Part shown: positions 44,560 to 52,683 of the stretch, piece after piece
Position numbering within the stretch: position 1 is the first letter of the stretch
Layout: every line of letters starts with the position of its first letter
Assembly (NCBI GenBank): GCA_910586825.1
Contig: CAJUJF010000003.1
Location: 1-64,000, forward strand
From: an uncultured Christensenellaceae bacterium
GTDB lineage: Bacteria > Bacillota > Clostridia > Christensenellales > Borkfalkiaceae
Length of the DNA stretch: 64,000 nucleotides
Reading direction: 5' to 3'
The notes under the pieces: generated by a model
Told to the model about the DNA's origin: nothing
Seen by the model: the letters and a program-made list of their open reading frames with translations, nothing else
The model's database searches: none
Position numbers and translations under genes: made by a program

Positions 44560-45984
44560 ATGAAATGTACCTTTTGCGAAGCTGAAAATGCGGAAGGTGC
44601 GGTTTTTTGTTCGTCTTGCGGGAAACGCATAGACGGCAAAAAGAACTGCCCCGCTTGCGGCGCTCTCAATCCCGAGGCGGCTAGCTTTTGCAGCTCCTGC
44701 GGAGCTTCCATGAAAGCGGCGCCCGCGCCCAAGCCTGCGCCCGCCCCTGCGGCTCAAAACGTAACACCCCCCCCCGCGTATAGCGCACCCGCGACCGTTT
44801 CCGACGGCGCAGCCGAAGCGCCTGCGGACAACGCGCTCTGGAAGAAAATCGTTACGCTGACCGGTGCGATCTGCGCGGCGGTTGCGGTCGTTTTCTCCCT
44901 GATTTTCTTCTTCCTGATCGGCGTCGACGCGAAAGTCTCGGCGATGGGCGAGAGCGAAATTCTGGGCAGTTACGGCATCGGGTACTGGCTCGGCACCATC
45001 TGGGATAATCCCGACAGCCTGACCAATCCCGGCGTGATCCAATATTTCGAACTCTTAGAATCGTCCGGCGATTACATCCTTCCCACTGTGGCGCTGATGA
45101 TGAACGGAACCTACGGTTTGCTGACGTTCGTCGTCATCGGCATCATCCTTGTCGTCGTCGGCATCAAGGCGATCATCGCGTTCGTGAAATATTTCACGAA
45201 AAAACCCGGCAAAGACATTACCAAGCTCGCAATCGGCGTTTACTTCTTATACGCGCTTACGGCAACCATCATCAAATCGCTGATGGCAATGGAAACAAAA
45301 GTTTCCGGCGGCGGCGAAAGCGCGTTTCAAGGAACGGTTTACAACGGCGCGACCATGGCGGGGCTCGTGATCGGCGGACTTATGATCGGAATCATGATCG
45401 TCAGCCGCATCGCCGTACAGGGAAAAGCGCTTCTGAAAAAGAACGTCCTGATCCCCGGCATCATTTCGATCTGCGCCGTCGTCTTCTCGGCGGTCACCTG
45501 GGCGCTTCTTTCCGGCGCGCTCTTCGGACAATCGGCAAACGAAATGGGCATGTCCGGCTCGATGCTGTACGGATTCATGGCCTTCGGGCAAACGGTTGCA
45601 CAAGGCAAAAGCATCGAAGATATTATCGTACCTGTAATGCTGGCGACTTACGTGCAGATGTTCGTCGGAATCGCGATCATTATGGCAAGCCGTCTTACGG
45701 TGAAACACATTTCGGGACTTGCGACCGGCAAGACGGAAAAAGATCTCCGTTTCGCGATCGTCACCCTCATCTTCACGGTCATCGCGTTCTCGTCCTCGCT
45801 CGCGATCCTCACCGAAGACGTGCTGATGAACATCGGCTGGGATACGGAAGCTTTGACCACGGGACCGATCATCACCGCGCTCGTCATGTCGATCATCTCG
45901 CTCGGCCTTACGATTGCAAGCATCGTCGTAAGAGGAAAAATGGCTCCCAAGCCCGAACCGATCGCGCCCGTTTATCAGGCTTAA
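44560..45984 (+). CDS. Double zinc-ribbon multi-pass membrane protein
   Basis: A 474-residue protein. Residues 1-50 hold two zinc ribbons (CTFC/CSSC and CPAC/CSSC pairs), followed by an Ala-Pro-rich linker with a 9-C tract in the DNA (44767-44775, encoding PPP), then about eight hydrophobic segments from residue 88 on. The start is ATG 44560 with AAGGAG 7 bases upstream; a TTG six bases earlier is less likely. Zinc-ribbon plus membrane proteins of this kind are common in Clostridia and their function is unknown. There is no obvious operon partner. Confidence 0.8.
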   Translation: MKCTFCEAENAEGAVFCSSCGKRIDGKKNCPACGALNPEAASFCSSCGASMKAAPAPKPAPAPAAQNVTPPPAYSAPATVSDGAAEAPADNALWKKIVTLTGAICAAVAVVFSLIFFFLIGVDAKVSAMGESEILGSYGIGYWLGTIWDNPDSLTNPGVIQYFELLESSGDYILPTVALMMNGTYGLLTFVVIGIILVVVGIKAIIAFVKYFTKKPGKDITKLAIGVYFLYALTATIIKSLMAMETKVSGGGESAFQGTVYNGATMAGLVIGGLMIGIMIVSRIAVQGKALLKKNVLIPGIISICAVVFSAVTWALLSGALFGQSANEMGMSGSMLYGFMAFGQTVAQGKSIEDIIVPVMLATYVQMFVGIAIIMASRLTVKHISGLATGKTEKDLRFAIVTLIFTVIAFSSSLAILTEDVLMNIGWDTEALTTGPIITALVMSIISLGLTIASIVVRGKMAPKPEPIAPVYQA

Positions 45985-46003
45985 CCGATTCGAAACATAA
46001 CAT

Positions 46004-46032
46004 AACGCCCTTGCCTCACGCAAGGGCGTTTT
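46004..46032. terminator. Bidirectional terminator between convergent genes
   Basis: AACGCCCTTGC, loop CTCAC, GCAAGGGCGTT with T-rich tail. It ends the plus-strand zinc-ribbon gene and the minus-strand CmpB-like gene. Confidence 0.85.
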
Positions 46033-46033
46033 C

Positions 46034-46870
46034 TTATTCTTCCGTTTCCTGCTCTTCTTCCGCCGCCTGTTTTTGTTTCATGCGCTCGATGCTTTCGTTG
46101 GCGAGCGGTACCGCGTCCGGATTCTTGCGCGAGCGCAGATGCGGAAAGGCTTTCAAAAGGCGTACGGGCATTTTTTTCGCGACGGCGTCCAGCGCGCGCT
46201 CCCGTTTTTCGGCGAGCGAATCTTTGACCGCCAGAACGCCCGCTTCCGCTTTCAGCGTCGCGTTCGCGATCTTTTCTCCGATCCGTTCCGAGCCGACGCG
46301 CATCTTGTTCGCGATCTCGTCGATCTCTTTTAATTTCCGGTTGAGTTTCAGCACCTGCAAGACGGTCACGACGAGATCCGCGATCATCGCCGCGGCGCAA
46401 AGACAGACGAGCATCGTTCCCGCGATTTCGCCGAACAGACCGGCGAACCGCTTTACGAGCGGATGCACGACTTCGACGACCGTAAGCACGGCAATTCCCC
46501 ACAGCAGCGAAAATTCCAGACAGATATATCCCTTTACGTTGAATTTCCGCGCGGAGTAATCCCACCACTTGTTATGGAAAAACGTTTCGAGCGCCCAGCC
46601 GGTGATCAGCTCCAAGGCGGAGGGCAACGCGATTCCCACAAGCAACACCGCCCACGGCTTTTCCGCCCAATTCCCCAGAATCAGAAGGATTGCCGCAACG
46701 CCCGTACCGTAGATGGGACAGACGGGTCCGTTTAAAAATCCGCGGTTGACGAATTTTCCCGCCGTGACCGCATGAAACGCAACTTCCGCGACCCAGCCGA
46801 GAAAGGAATAGACGAAAAAATAAGCGAACACCTCGTAGAGCGAAAGCGTATTGATAAAAATATCCTGCAT
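46034..46870 (-). CDS. Putative ABC transporter permease, CmpB-like membrane protein
   Basis: A 278-residue protein. The first 150 residues hold about four membrane segments and match the CmpB-like putative ABC permease family (YSFLGWVAEV, NRGFLNGPVCPIYG, ELITGWALE, WWDYS). The C-terminal 110 residues are a charged helical, probably coiled-coil, cytosolic tail ending in a Glu-rich stretch. No ATPase partner is nearby and the transport role of this family is not established. The gene is 27 bases downstream of the asparaginase gene, likely the same transcript. Confidence 0.85.
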   Translation of the reverse strand: MQDIFINTLSLYEVFAYFFVYSFLGWVAEVAFHAVTAGKFVNRGFLNGPVCPIYGTGVAAILLILGNWAEKPWAVLLVGIALPSALELITGWALETFFHNKWWDYSARKFNVKGYICLEFSLLWGIAVLTVVEVVHPLVKRFAGLFGEIAGTMLVCLCAAAMIADLVVTVLQVLKLNRKLKEIDEIANKMRVGSERIGEKIANATLKAEAGVLAVKDSLAEKRERALDAVAKKMPVRLLKAFPHLRSRKNPDAVPLANESIERMKQKQAAEEEQETEE

Positions 46871-46897
46871 GCCGTTCTTCTCCGTCCCTCTCCCGCC

Positions 46898-47890
46898 TTA
46901 CAGGATATCTTTCCCGACGGGTTGCAGGAAGAGCTCCTCCGCCTCTTTCCCACGCGCGCGGGCGAGCGCCCACATGAGCTTCGTAACGGTGGCTTCCAGC
47001 GTCATACTGCGCGCTTCGAGAACGCTTCCGCACGCGCGGATCTTTCTGCCCACCTCGTAGATGTCGAGCGCGCTCCCTTCCCGTTCCACCTGCGTCGTAA
47101 ACACGACGGTCTTGCCCGCCGCGAGAAATTCTTTCAATCCCGCAAAGAGCGCGCCGTCGCCGTAATCGGGAAGCCCGCCCGATCCGAACGACTCGATCAC
47201 CAGCCCGTCGCAATGTTCCCGCAGATAACCGAAGATATCCGGATTCAGTCCCGGAAAGAGTTTCAGCACGAACACGTCGGAATCCAGCGCGCGGTAAAAC
47301 TTCGGCGCGGCGCCCTTTTCTTCGTTGATATAATAGACGGGCTTCCCGTCGCGAACGATCGCGATATCGGGATAATCGATACTCGAAAACGCGTTATAAC
47401 TGCGCGTGCGCGTCTTCTTCGCACGCGTGCCGAGAATTACGCTTCCGTCGAATACGACGTGTACGCCCGAAGCGCCGTCGTCCGCGCAATAGGCGAACGC
47501 GTCCGCCAGATTCCTGCGCGCGTCCGTGTCCCGCAGATACGCGGATTTCTGCGAACCCGTCAGCACGACGGGCTTGGGAGAATCCTGTACGAGATAGGAC
47601 AGCGCGGCGGCGGTATACGCCATGGTATCGGTGCCGTGCGTGACGACGAACCCGTCGTAACGGTCGTACTCCGCCTCGATAATCCCCGCTATTTTCAGCC
47701 AATGCTCCGCGCGCGCGTTGGTACTGTCGAGCGTAAACGGCTGCACTTCCCGTACGCGGCACAAGTCGGCGATCTCCGGCACGCAGGCAAGCAGTTCTTT
47801 TGCCGACATGGCGGGCGCCAAGCCGTCTCCCGTATTTTTCGAGGCGATCGTTCCGCCCGTCGCAATCATCAGGATATTTTTCGTAATCAC
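46898..47890 (-). CDS. L-asparaginase (type I-like)
   Basis: A 330-residue enzyme that hydrolyses asparagine to aspartate and ammonia. The first catalytic threonine is in MIATGGTIAS and the second in VTHGTDTM, both intact. No signal peptide is seen, so it is cytosolic. The start is uncertain: the GTG at 47890 is only one base from an AGAGG site, and ATG 47869 is 21 bases downstream. It lies 44 bases after the gene at 47935 and before the CmpB-like gene. Confidence 0.92.
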   Translation of the reverse strand: MITKNILMIATGGTIASKNTGDGLAPAMSAKELLACVPEIADLCRVREVQPFTLDSTNARAEHWLKIAGIIEAEYDRYDGFVVTHGTDTMAYTAAALSYLVQDSPKPVVLTGSQKSAYLRDTDARRNLADAFAYCADDGASGVHVVFDGSVILGTRAKKTRTRSYNAFSSIDYPDIAIVRDGKPVYYINEEKGAAPKFYRALDSDVFVLKLFPGLNPDIFGYLREHCDGLVIESFGSGGLPDYGDGALFAGLKEFLAAGKTVVFTTQVEREGSALDIYEVGRKIRACGSVLEARSMTLEATVTKLMWALARARGKEAEELFLQPVGKDIL

Positions 47891-47934
47891 ACCTCTTTGC
47901 GCAAAACGCGCGGCTTTATTTTAAACGTTCGTAC

Positions 47935-48930
47935 TCACAGCGCTTTCAGCGGAAGCGAAAGGATCCGATCGATCTGCGTACGGACAAAGTATTTATATTT
48001 CTTGCAAAGCGATTCGAAGAGAATGTAAACGCGGCCGTCTTTGACGAAGAGTTCCTCGCTCATGCATGGCGCGGTCAGCGTGCTTTTCAGATTGGTCCGA
48101 TCCAGACGGTACAGCGGAACCTCTTTTCCGGAAACGGTCGCCGTTCCCGACGGCGCGCCGTCCAGAATATTTTCGTAGGTAAAGATGCGGGAATCGGGCA
48201 GCCCGTAAGAAGTGGAAAGGACGATCCCGCCGTCGTACACCGCGATCCCCTGCACCTGCGCGCGGACGGAGATCACTTTCTCCGGAATCCGACTTACAAC
48301 GCCGCCCTCCTTCGAAGCGTCCGCCGCGTATTCGTAAACGAACGCGTAATTGGTCTCGCCGTCTACGGTAATGCGGTGATCTTTCGGCGTCTCGTAATTG
48401 CCCGCGCGATAAAACTCTCCCGCATACAGTTTCTCCCCGTCGCAATAACAGAACGCGTTCTGAATCCCCGTGGAAAATTTGTCGTACACGGTCACGGCGG
48501 CGCCGTCCTCCGCGCCGAGCGCCGCGCTCAGTTCCACGCGCAACAACTCCGTACCGCTCGCAACGATCAGATACCCTCCGTGCGCGGTGATCCCGCCGAA
48601 GTGCGTTTTCACGTCTTCTCCGCCCTCTTTCAGCGTGACGAATTTCGACTTGTTCTCCCCGATCAGATAGACGCGCGATGCCGAGCCGTCGACCATATAC
48701 CCGCTCATGGCAAATTCGTATTCTTCCGATTCCACGGGACAAAGCCCCTGCGGGGCAATTCCCTCTTTCAGGCCGGGAATCGCCGCCTCTTCTCTTAAAT
48801 CGGCGTAAAATTCGGGATAGCGCGCTCCGAAGAACCAAAAAATCAGAAACGTCGCCAGCGCGAGCAGAAACGCGAGCAATACGGACAGCCCGACGATCCT
48901 GCGTTTGTATGGTTTCCTCGATTTCCCCAT
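47935..48930 (-). CDS. Membrane-anchored protein, possible beta-propeller, unknown function
   Basis: A 331-residue protein with a basic N-terminus and one membrane segment at about residues 12-34, leaving roughly 295 residues outside the cell. The exported part is made of repeating beta segments (AHGGYLIVASGTELLRVEL, VQGIAVYDGGIVLSTSYG) suggestive of a propeller. I recognise no family or catalytic motif. It is the first gene of a probable operon with asparaginase and the CmpB-like protein, under the promoter at 48966. Confidence 0.7.
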   Translation of the reverse strand: MGKSRKPYKRRIVGLSVLLAFLLALATFLIFWFFGARYPEFYADLREEAAIPGLKEGIAPQGLCPVESEEYEFAMSGYMVDGSASRVYLIGENKSKFVTLKEGGEDVKTHFGGITAHGGYLIVASGTELLRVELSAALGAEDGAAVTVYDKFSTGIQNAFCYCDGEKLYAGEFYRAGNYETPKDHRITVDGETNYAFVYEYAADASKEGGVVSRIPEKVISVRAQVQGIAVYDGGIVLSTSYGLPDSRIFTYENILDGAPSGTATVSGKEVPLYRLDRTNLKSTLTAPCMSEELFVKDGRVYILFESLCKKYKYFVRTQIDRILSLPLKAL

Positions 48931-48965
48931 CGTATACTCCTGCGGACGAACCCGCCCTTTGAAAA

Positions 48966-48994
48966 ATTATAGCACGTCACGCGGCATTTTACAA
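48966..48994 (-). promoter_or_regulatory. Promoter of the 47935-48930 gene and asparaginase
   Basis: TTGTAA (48994-48989), a 17-base spacer and TATAAT (48971-48966). Confidence 0.75.
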
Positions 48995-49023
48995 GAGCCG
49001 CGCGAAAAAAACGCCGCTTCCCG

Positions 49024-49052
49024 AAAAATCCCGCCCGTTGTTACGGGCGGGA
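49024..49052 (-). terminator. Terminator of cysK
   Basis: TCCCGCCCG, loop TTGTTA, CGGGCGGGA, followed on the minus strand by TTTTT. Confidence 0.85.
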
Positions 49053-49064
49053 AACCGAACTTTT

Positions 49065-50015
49065 TCAAAACTGCCGCGACGATCCGACCGCCGTAAACAG
49101 CGGCGTGGAGTAATAGCGGTCTCCGGAATCGGGGAACACGACCACGATATTTTTCCCCGCGTTCTTCTCCCGCTTCGCAAGCAAGGTTGCGGCATGAAGC
49201 GCCGCGCCCGAAGAGATCCCGACGAGAACCCCTTCCGCCGTTCCGACCTCTCTGCCCGCGGCGAACGCGTCTTCTTCGGATACCGCGATCACTTCGTCGT
49301 AAACGCTTTGATCCAGCACGGCGGGAACGAATCCCGCGCCGATGCCCTGTATGCCGTGCGCGCCCGATCTGCCTTGCGAAAGCACGGGAGACGAAGCGGG
49401 CTCCACCGCGACGACGCGAACGTCCGGCTTCTTCTCTTTTAAATATTTCCCGACGCCCGTAAGCGTTCCGCCCGTGCCGACGCCCGCGACGAAAATATCC
49501 GTCCCGCCCTGCGTATCCGCCCAGATCTCCGGTCCGGTCGAAGCGTAATGCGCCGCGGGATTCGCGGGATTGGAAAACTGATCGGGAAAAAATCCGTCGG
49601 GAATTTCCGCGAGCAGTTCCTCCGCCTTTTCGATCGCGCCCTTCATGCCTGCTTCGCCCTTTGTCAAAACGATCTCCGCGCCGTACGCGCGCAGTAAATT
49701 GCGCCGTTCCGCGCTCATCGTCTCCGGCATGGTGAGAATCACGCGGTACCCCTTTGCGGCGGCGATCGAAGCGAGTCCGATTCCCGTGTTGCCCGAAGTC
49801 GGCTCGATGATCACCGATCCGCGTTTGAGCGTTCCCGCGCGCTCCGCCGCCTCGATCATCGCTTTGGCGACCCGATCTTTAACCGATCCCGCGGGATTGA
49901 ACGATTCGAGTTTCGCAAATATCTTCGCGCGTAGCGCGTGCTTTTTTCCATAGTTTTTCAGTTCCAGCAACGGGGTGTTTCCCGTCGCCTCGGCAATATC
50001 GCGGTAAAGCGCCAT
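49065..50015 (-). CDS. cysK: Cysteine synthase (O-acetylserine sulfhydrylase)
   Basis: A 316-residue PLP enzyme that makes cysteine from O-acetylserine and sulfide. The PLP lysine is K46 in NPAGSVKDR, the substrate loop TSGNTG and the phosphate-binding GVGTGGT segment are intact, and the length is standard. It appears to be transcribed alone from a promoter inside the end of the preceding ferredoxin gene. The family also includes cystathionine and O-phosphoserine enzymes, but the motifs favour CysK. Confidence 0.95.
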   Translation of the reverse strand: MALYRDIAEATGNTPLLELKNYGKKHALRAKIFAKLESFNPAGSVKDRVAKAMIEAAERAGTLKRGSVIIEPTSGNTGIGLASIAAAKGYRVILTMPETMSAERRNLLRAYGAEIVLTKGEAGMKGAIEKAEELLAEIPDGFFPDQFSNPANPAAHYASTGPEIWADTQGGTDIFVAGVGTGGTLTGVGKYLKEKKPDVRVVAVEPASSPVLSQGRSGAHGIQGIGAGFVPAVLDQSVYDEVIAVSEEDAFAAGREVGTAEGVLVGISSGAALHAATLLAKREKNAGKNIVVVFPDSGDRYYSTPLFTAVGSSRQF

Positions 50016-50054
50016 GATCCCCTCCGAAGGTTTCCGACGAAACGTCTTTCTCTG

Positions 50055-50083
50055 AGCGTACGCTTCCGATCGCTATTTGTCAA
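50055..50083 (-). promoter_or_regulatory. Likely promoter of cysK
   Basis: TTGACA (50083-50078), a 17-base spacer and a weak TACGCT (50060-50055), overlapping the 3' end of the ferredoxin gene. No T-box or SAM riboswitch fits in the short leader. Confidence 0.55.
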
Positions 50084-50966
50084 GCAAAGCGCAACCGATT
50101 TCACGATTTTCCGCCGATTCGGGAGAAAACGCCTCCGCGTCGTGAAAATAGCGCAGATACGCGCGGTTGCAGTAACGGCAGACTTCCTCGTCCCGCGCGG
50201 GTTCGCCGCCGAACGCGTAAGCCCCGTTCACCCGCCAGCCGTTGAGCAGGGACGGGCGCACGGCGTCCGCGGGACAGCCGAACGCACACCCCATACAGCC
50301 GACGCAGGAACCGCCGAACTTCGGCTTTCCGTTTTTCATGACAATGTTCTTCTGCGGACAGACCGCGGCGCATTTCCCGCAACCGACGCAGGATTTCGCC
50401 GCGCGGAAGGTCTTGCCCAAAACCGGCATGGCGGGGTGCTCGATCCGAAGCGCGAACGCGACGAAACGGCGGAAGACGTTGATGCGCGGAAGCGCGCCTT
50501 CCCCTTTTGCGAGCATCGGCGCGTACCGCGCGGAAAGCAGCTCCGCAGCGCGTTCCATCCGCGCCGCCATTCCGTCCGAGTGGCGGAAAATAATGTTATA
50601 GGGCATGACGAACGGGAACTCGCCGCGCACGTCGAACCCGCGCCGCCTGAGGATACGCGCGGGCGTGATTACGGACGCGGCGTTCAGCTTTAACGGCTCG
50701 CCCGAAGTGCGCACGAAATATGCGGGCATTTTGTCCGACTTCTGCAATTTCTTCAAAAACTTCAATACGGGCTTGGGCGCGTTGAAAGCATGCACCGGAA
50801 ACCCGACGACGAGCGCGTCGTACTGCGAAAGTTCGGGTACGGGCGCGCCTTTTTCGATCGCACGGTACTCCCATTCCACGCCGTATTTTTCCGCTTCGCG
50901 CGCGAGCAGACCGCACGCCCTGCGGGTATTTCCCGTGCCGGAAAAGGCACAGATCAGCACTTTCAT
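50073..50966 (-). CDS. EFR1-family flavodoxin-ferredoxin protein
   Basis: A 297-residue cytosolic redox protein. Residues 1-150 form a flavodoxin-like domain (CAFSGTGNTRRA phosphate loop). Residues 190-240 hold two 4Fe-4S motifs (CVGCGKCAAVC and CVGCMGCAFGC). A C-terminal segment has another CRYC. EFR1 proteins are common in Clostridia and their electron partner is generally unknown. The ATG overlaps the stop of the epimerase gene upstream (GGATGA), so the two are made together. This suggests a reductive step linked to that epimerase/dehydratase (inference). Confidence 0.9.
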   Translation of the reverse strand: MKVLICAFSGTGNTRRACGLLAREAEKYGVEWEYRAIEKGAPVPELSQYDALVVGFPVHAFNAPKPVLKFLKKLQKSDKMPAYFVRTSGEPLKLNAASVITPARILRRRGFDVRGEFPFVMPYNIIFRHSDGMAARMERAAELLSARYAPMLAKGEGALPRINVFRRFVAFALRIEHPAMPVLGKTFRAAKSCVGCGKCAAVCPQKNIVMKNGKPKFGGSCVGCMGCAFGCPADAVRPSLLNGWRVNGAYAFGGEPARDEEVCRYCNRAYLRYFHDAEAFSPESAENREIGCALLDK

Positions 50967-52522
50967 CCGTTACCCCCCCCCTCGGTTTTCGTCAGCGCGG
51001 GATTGCCGTTTTCGTCGAGCGCGTACGCGTATTCCTCCGAACGGTCGTGCGTGTCGTACCAGACCTGCGCGAAAAACGGGATCTCCGCGGCAAGTCGGTT
51101 GAAATCCCACGGCGCGGGCTGACAGCATTCGGGACACCAATGCCCGCCGCGCAACACGGTGTACGCGCTCGAAGAGAACTCGTGTCCCCTGCCGCAACGC
51201 CAACGCAATTTGCGGTAAGGATCGCCGCCGTACTCCGCTTCCAGACAGATTCCGCCGCGGAACTTCGCCGCGTCTTTCATCTCGTCGAGCGACCAGTTCT
51301 CCTGCGGCTTCGTTTCGTCGTAACCGTGCGACAGCAGCATGCCGTTTTCCCGCGCGTATTCGACGTCGCGGAGTTTGTCGTAATCCCCGAAATCGCCTTT
51401 TGCGACCAGCTTCGTCTCCTCCCACGTTTTCGGAAGCGCTTTCACGCCCGCTTCGCCGCCGAAATACGCCTGCACGCGCGCGGCGTCCCCGCGCCTGATC
51501 CACTCGCGCGGAGAGTTGGGGTGTTTCAGCAGACGACGGAACACAAAGAAGTATATAAGCTTTGCCGGCACCAATTTCCCCAGCGCGTAAATGCGGTGCG
51601 ATTTCACGATCTCCCGCCATACGTCGTCCGGACTCTGACGCTGGAACCCGAACAGCCGTTCCAGCTCGTCGCCGTCGGCAAACCAAAGCCCGTGAAAATT
51701 GCGCGTCGCAAACCAATCGGGCTTGAAAAATTTTTCCGTCGTTCCGCCGATGACGCGGAAGCCCGCGCCGAACGTATCGAAACCCGTTTCCCTGCCGCGG
51801 CGTCCCGCGCCGATGTTGTAGATCTTCTTCCAGAACTGCGGAACTTCCTTCGCCGCGTCCCGTTCCAAGATCCGTTTGATCAGATATCCGCTGTCGCGCG
51901 CGCTCACCCATTCGAGCGGCGCGTTGGGACAGGTGTGGAACATCAGCCCGTCGCTCATATTCGTCTTCATCATGTTCGCGTGCAGCATCGCCGTCTGGCG
52001 CAATACCACCCAGCAGTCCAGCTCCGCTTCGAGAAGATAGCGTTCGCCGCGCAGTTTGTGCATGGCGTAACTGTCGTACGGACTGACGAGAAGCGGATCG
52101 CCCACCCGCCCCCACGGATGACGCCAATCACGGTTTCCGTAAAGCGCGACGGTGGAAATATGCACGAACTTGGGCTGTTGCGGCAACGATTTCACCGCGT
52201 TGACGAGCGTCTCCGTGCCGAGCTGATTGCTCGCGTAACTCGCATGGAACGAAGCGTCGGATGCGGGCGGGATCACCGCCGCCATGTGAATGAGATAATC
52301 CGCCCCGTCCGCAAACATGCGGCAAACGCCGAGATCCGAAATATCCCCGCGGAAAATGCGGATCCGCTTTCCGTACCGCCTTTTGAGTTTTTTCGCAAAT
52401 TTATCGTTTTTCTTTTTTCCCGAAAGCAGAACGCGCGCTTCCGTCACGAACGGAAGTTCCAGCGCCTGCGCCAGCGCCTGTCCGCCCATGTTTCCGCTTG
52501 CTCCCGTTAAAGCAATAATCAT
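50963..52522 (-). CDS. NAD-dependent epimerase/dehydratase with C-terminal zinc ribbon
   Basis: A 519-residue two-part protein. Residues 1-300 are an extended short-chain dehydrogenase: the dinucleotide motif TGASGNMGG and the catalytic YAMHK (YxxxK). Residues about 400-519 carry a treble-clef-like ribbon (WRCGRGHEF and WCPECC) and the end of the protein is encoded by a 9-G tract giving GGGN. It probably acts on a nucleotide-linked or other sugar; the zinc domain is unusual in this family. It is co-translated with the EFR1 ferredoxin downstream. Confidence 0.85.
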   Translation of the reverse strand: MIIALTGASGNMGGQALAQALELPFVTEARVLLSGKKKNDKFAKKLKRRYGKRIRIFRGDISDLGVCRMFADGADYLIHMAAVIPPASDASFHASYASNQLGTETLVNAVKSLPQQPKFVHISTVALYGNRDWRHPWGRVGDPLLVSPYDSYAMHKLRGERYLLEAELDCWVVLRQTAMLHANMMKTNMSDGLMFHTCPNAPLEWVSARDSGYLIKRILERDAAKEVPQFWKKIYNIGAGRRGRETGFDTFGAGFRVIGGTTEKFFKPDWFATRNFHGLWFADGDELERLFGFQRQSPDDVWREIVKSHRIYALGKLVPAKLIYFFVFRRLLKHPNSPREWIRRGDAARVQAYFGGEAGVKALPKTWEETKLVAKGDFGDYDKLRDVEYARENGMLLSHGYDETKPQENWSLDEMKDAAKFRGGICLEAEYGGDPYRKLRWRCGRGHEFSSSAYTVLRGGHWCPECCQPAPWDFNRLAAEIPFFAQVWYDTHDRSEEYAYALDENGNPALTKTEGGGNG

Positions 52523-52557
52523 TCGTATTCTCCCGTTTTGTTTTAAAAAACGAAATA

Positions 52558-52587
52558 ATTATACGACTTTTCCCGCTTCGTTGTCAA
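52558..52587 (-). promoter_or_regulatory. Promoter of the epimerase-ferredoxin operon
   Basis: TTGACA (52587-52582), an 18-base spacer and TATAAT (52563-52558). Confidence 0.85.
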
Positions 52588-52628
52588 ATATTGTAATTAT
52601 TTTTTATGACATTTTTTTGATTTTCGAC

Positions 52629-52668
52629 AAAAAAACACCCTGCGACAGGATCGTGCCGCAGGGTGTTT
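52629..52668 (-). terminator. Terminator of the M60 peptidase gene
   Basis: AAACACCCTGCG and CGCAGGGTGTTT arms around a 12-base loop; a T-run follows on the minus strand. Confidence 0.85.
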
Positions 52669-52683
52669 TCCAACTTTTTCCAA

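Noticed and set aside
44289-44560. Purine riboswitch before the NCS2 permease
   Set aside because: The promoter lies about 30 bases from the start codon, leaving no room for an aptamer.
44292-44732. 146-codon minus-strand frame upstream of the purine permease
   Set aside because: It is antisense to the zinc-ribbon protein and overlaps the promoter of the permease; composition is not protein-like.
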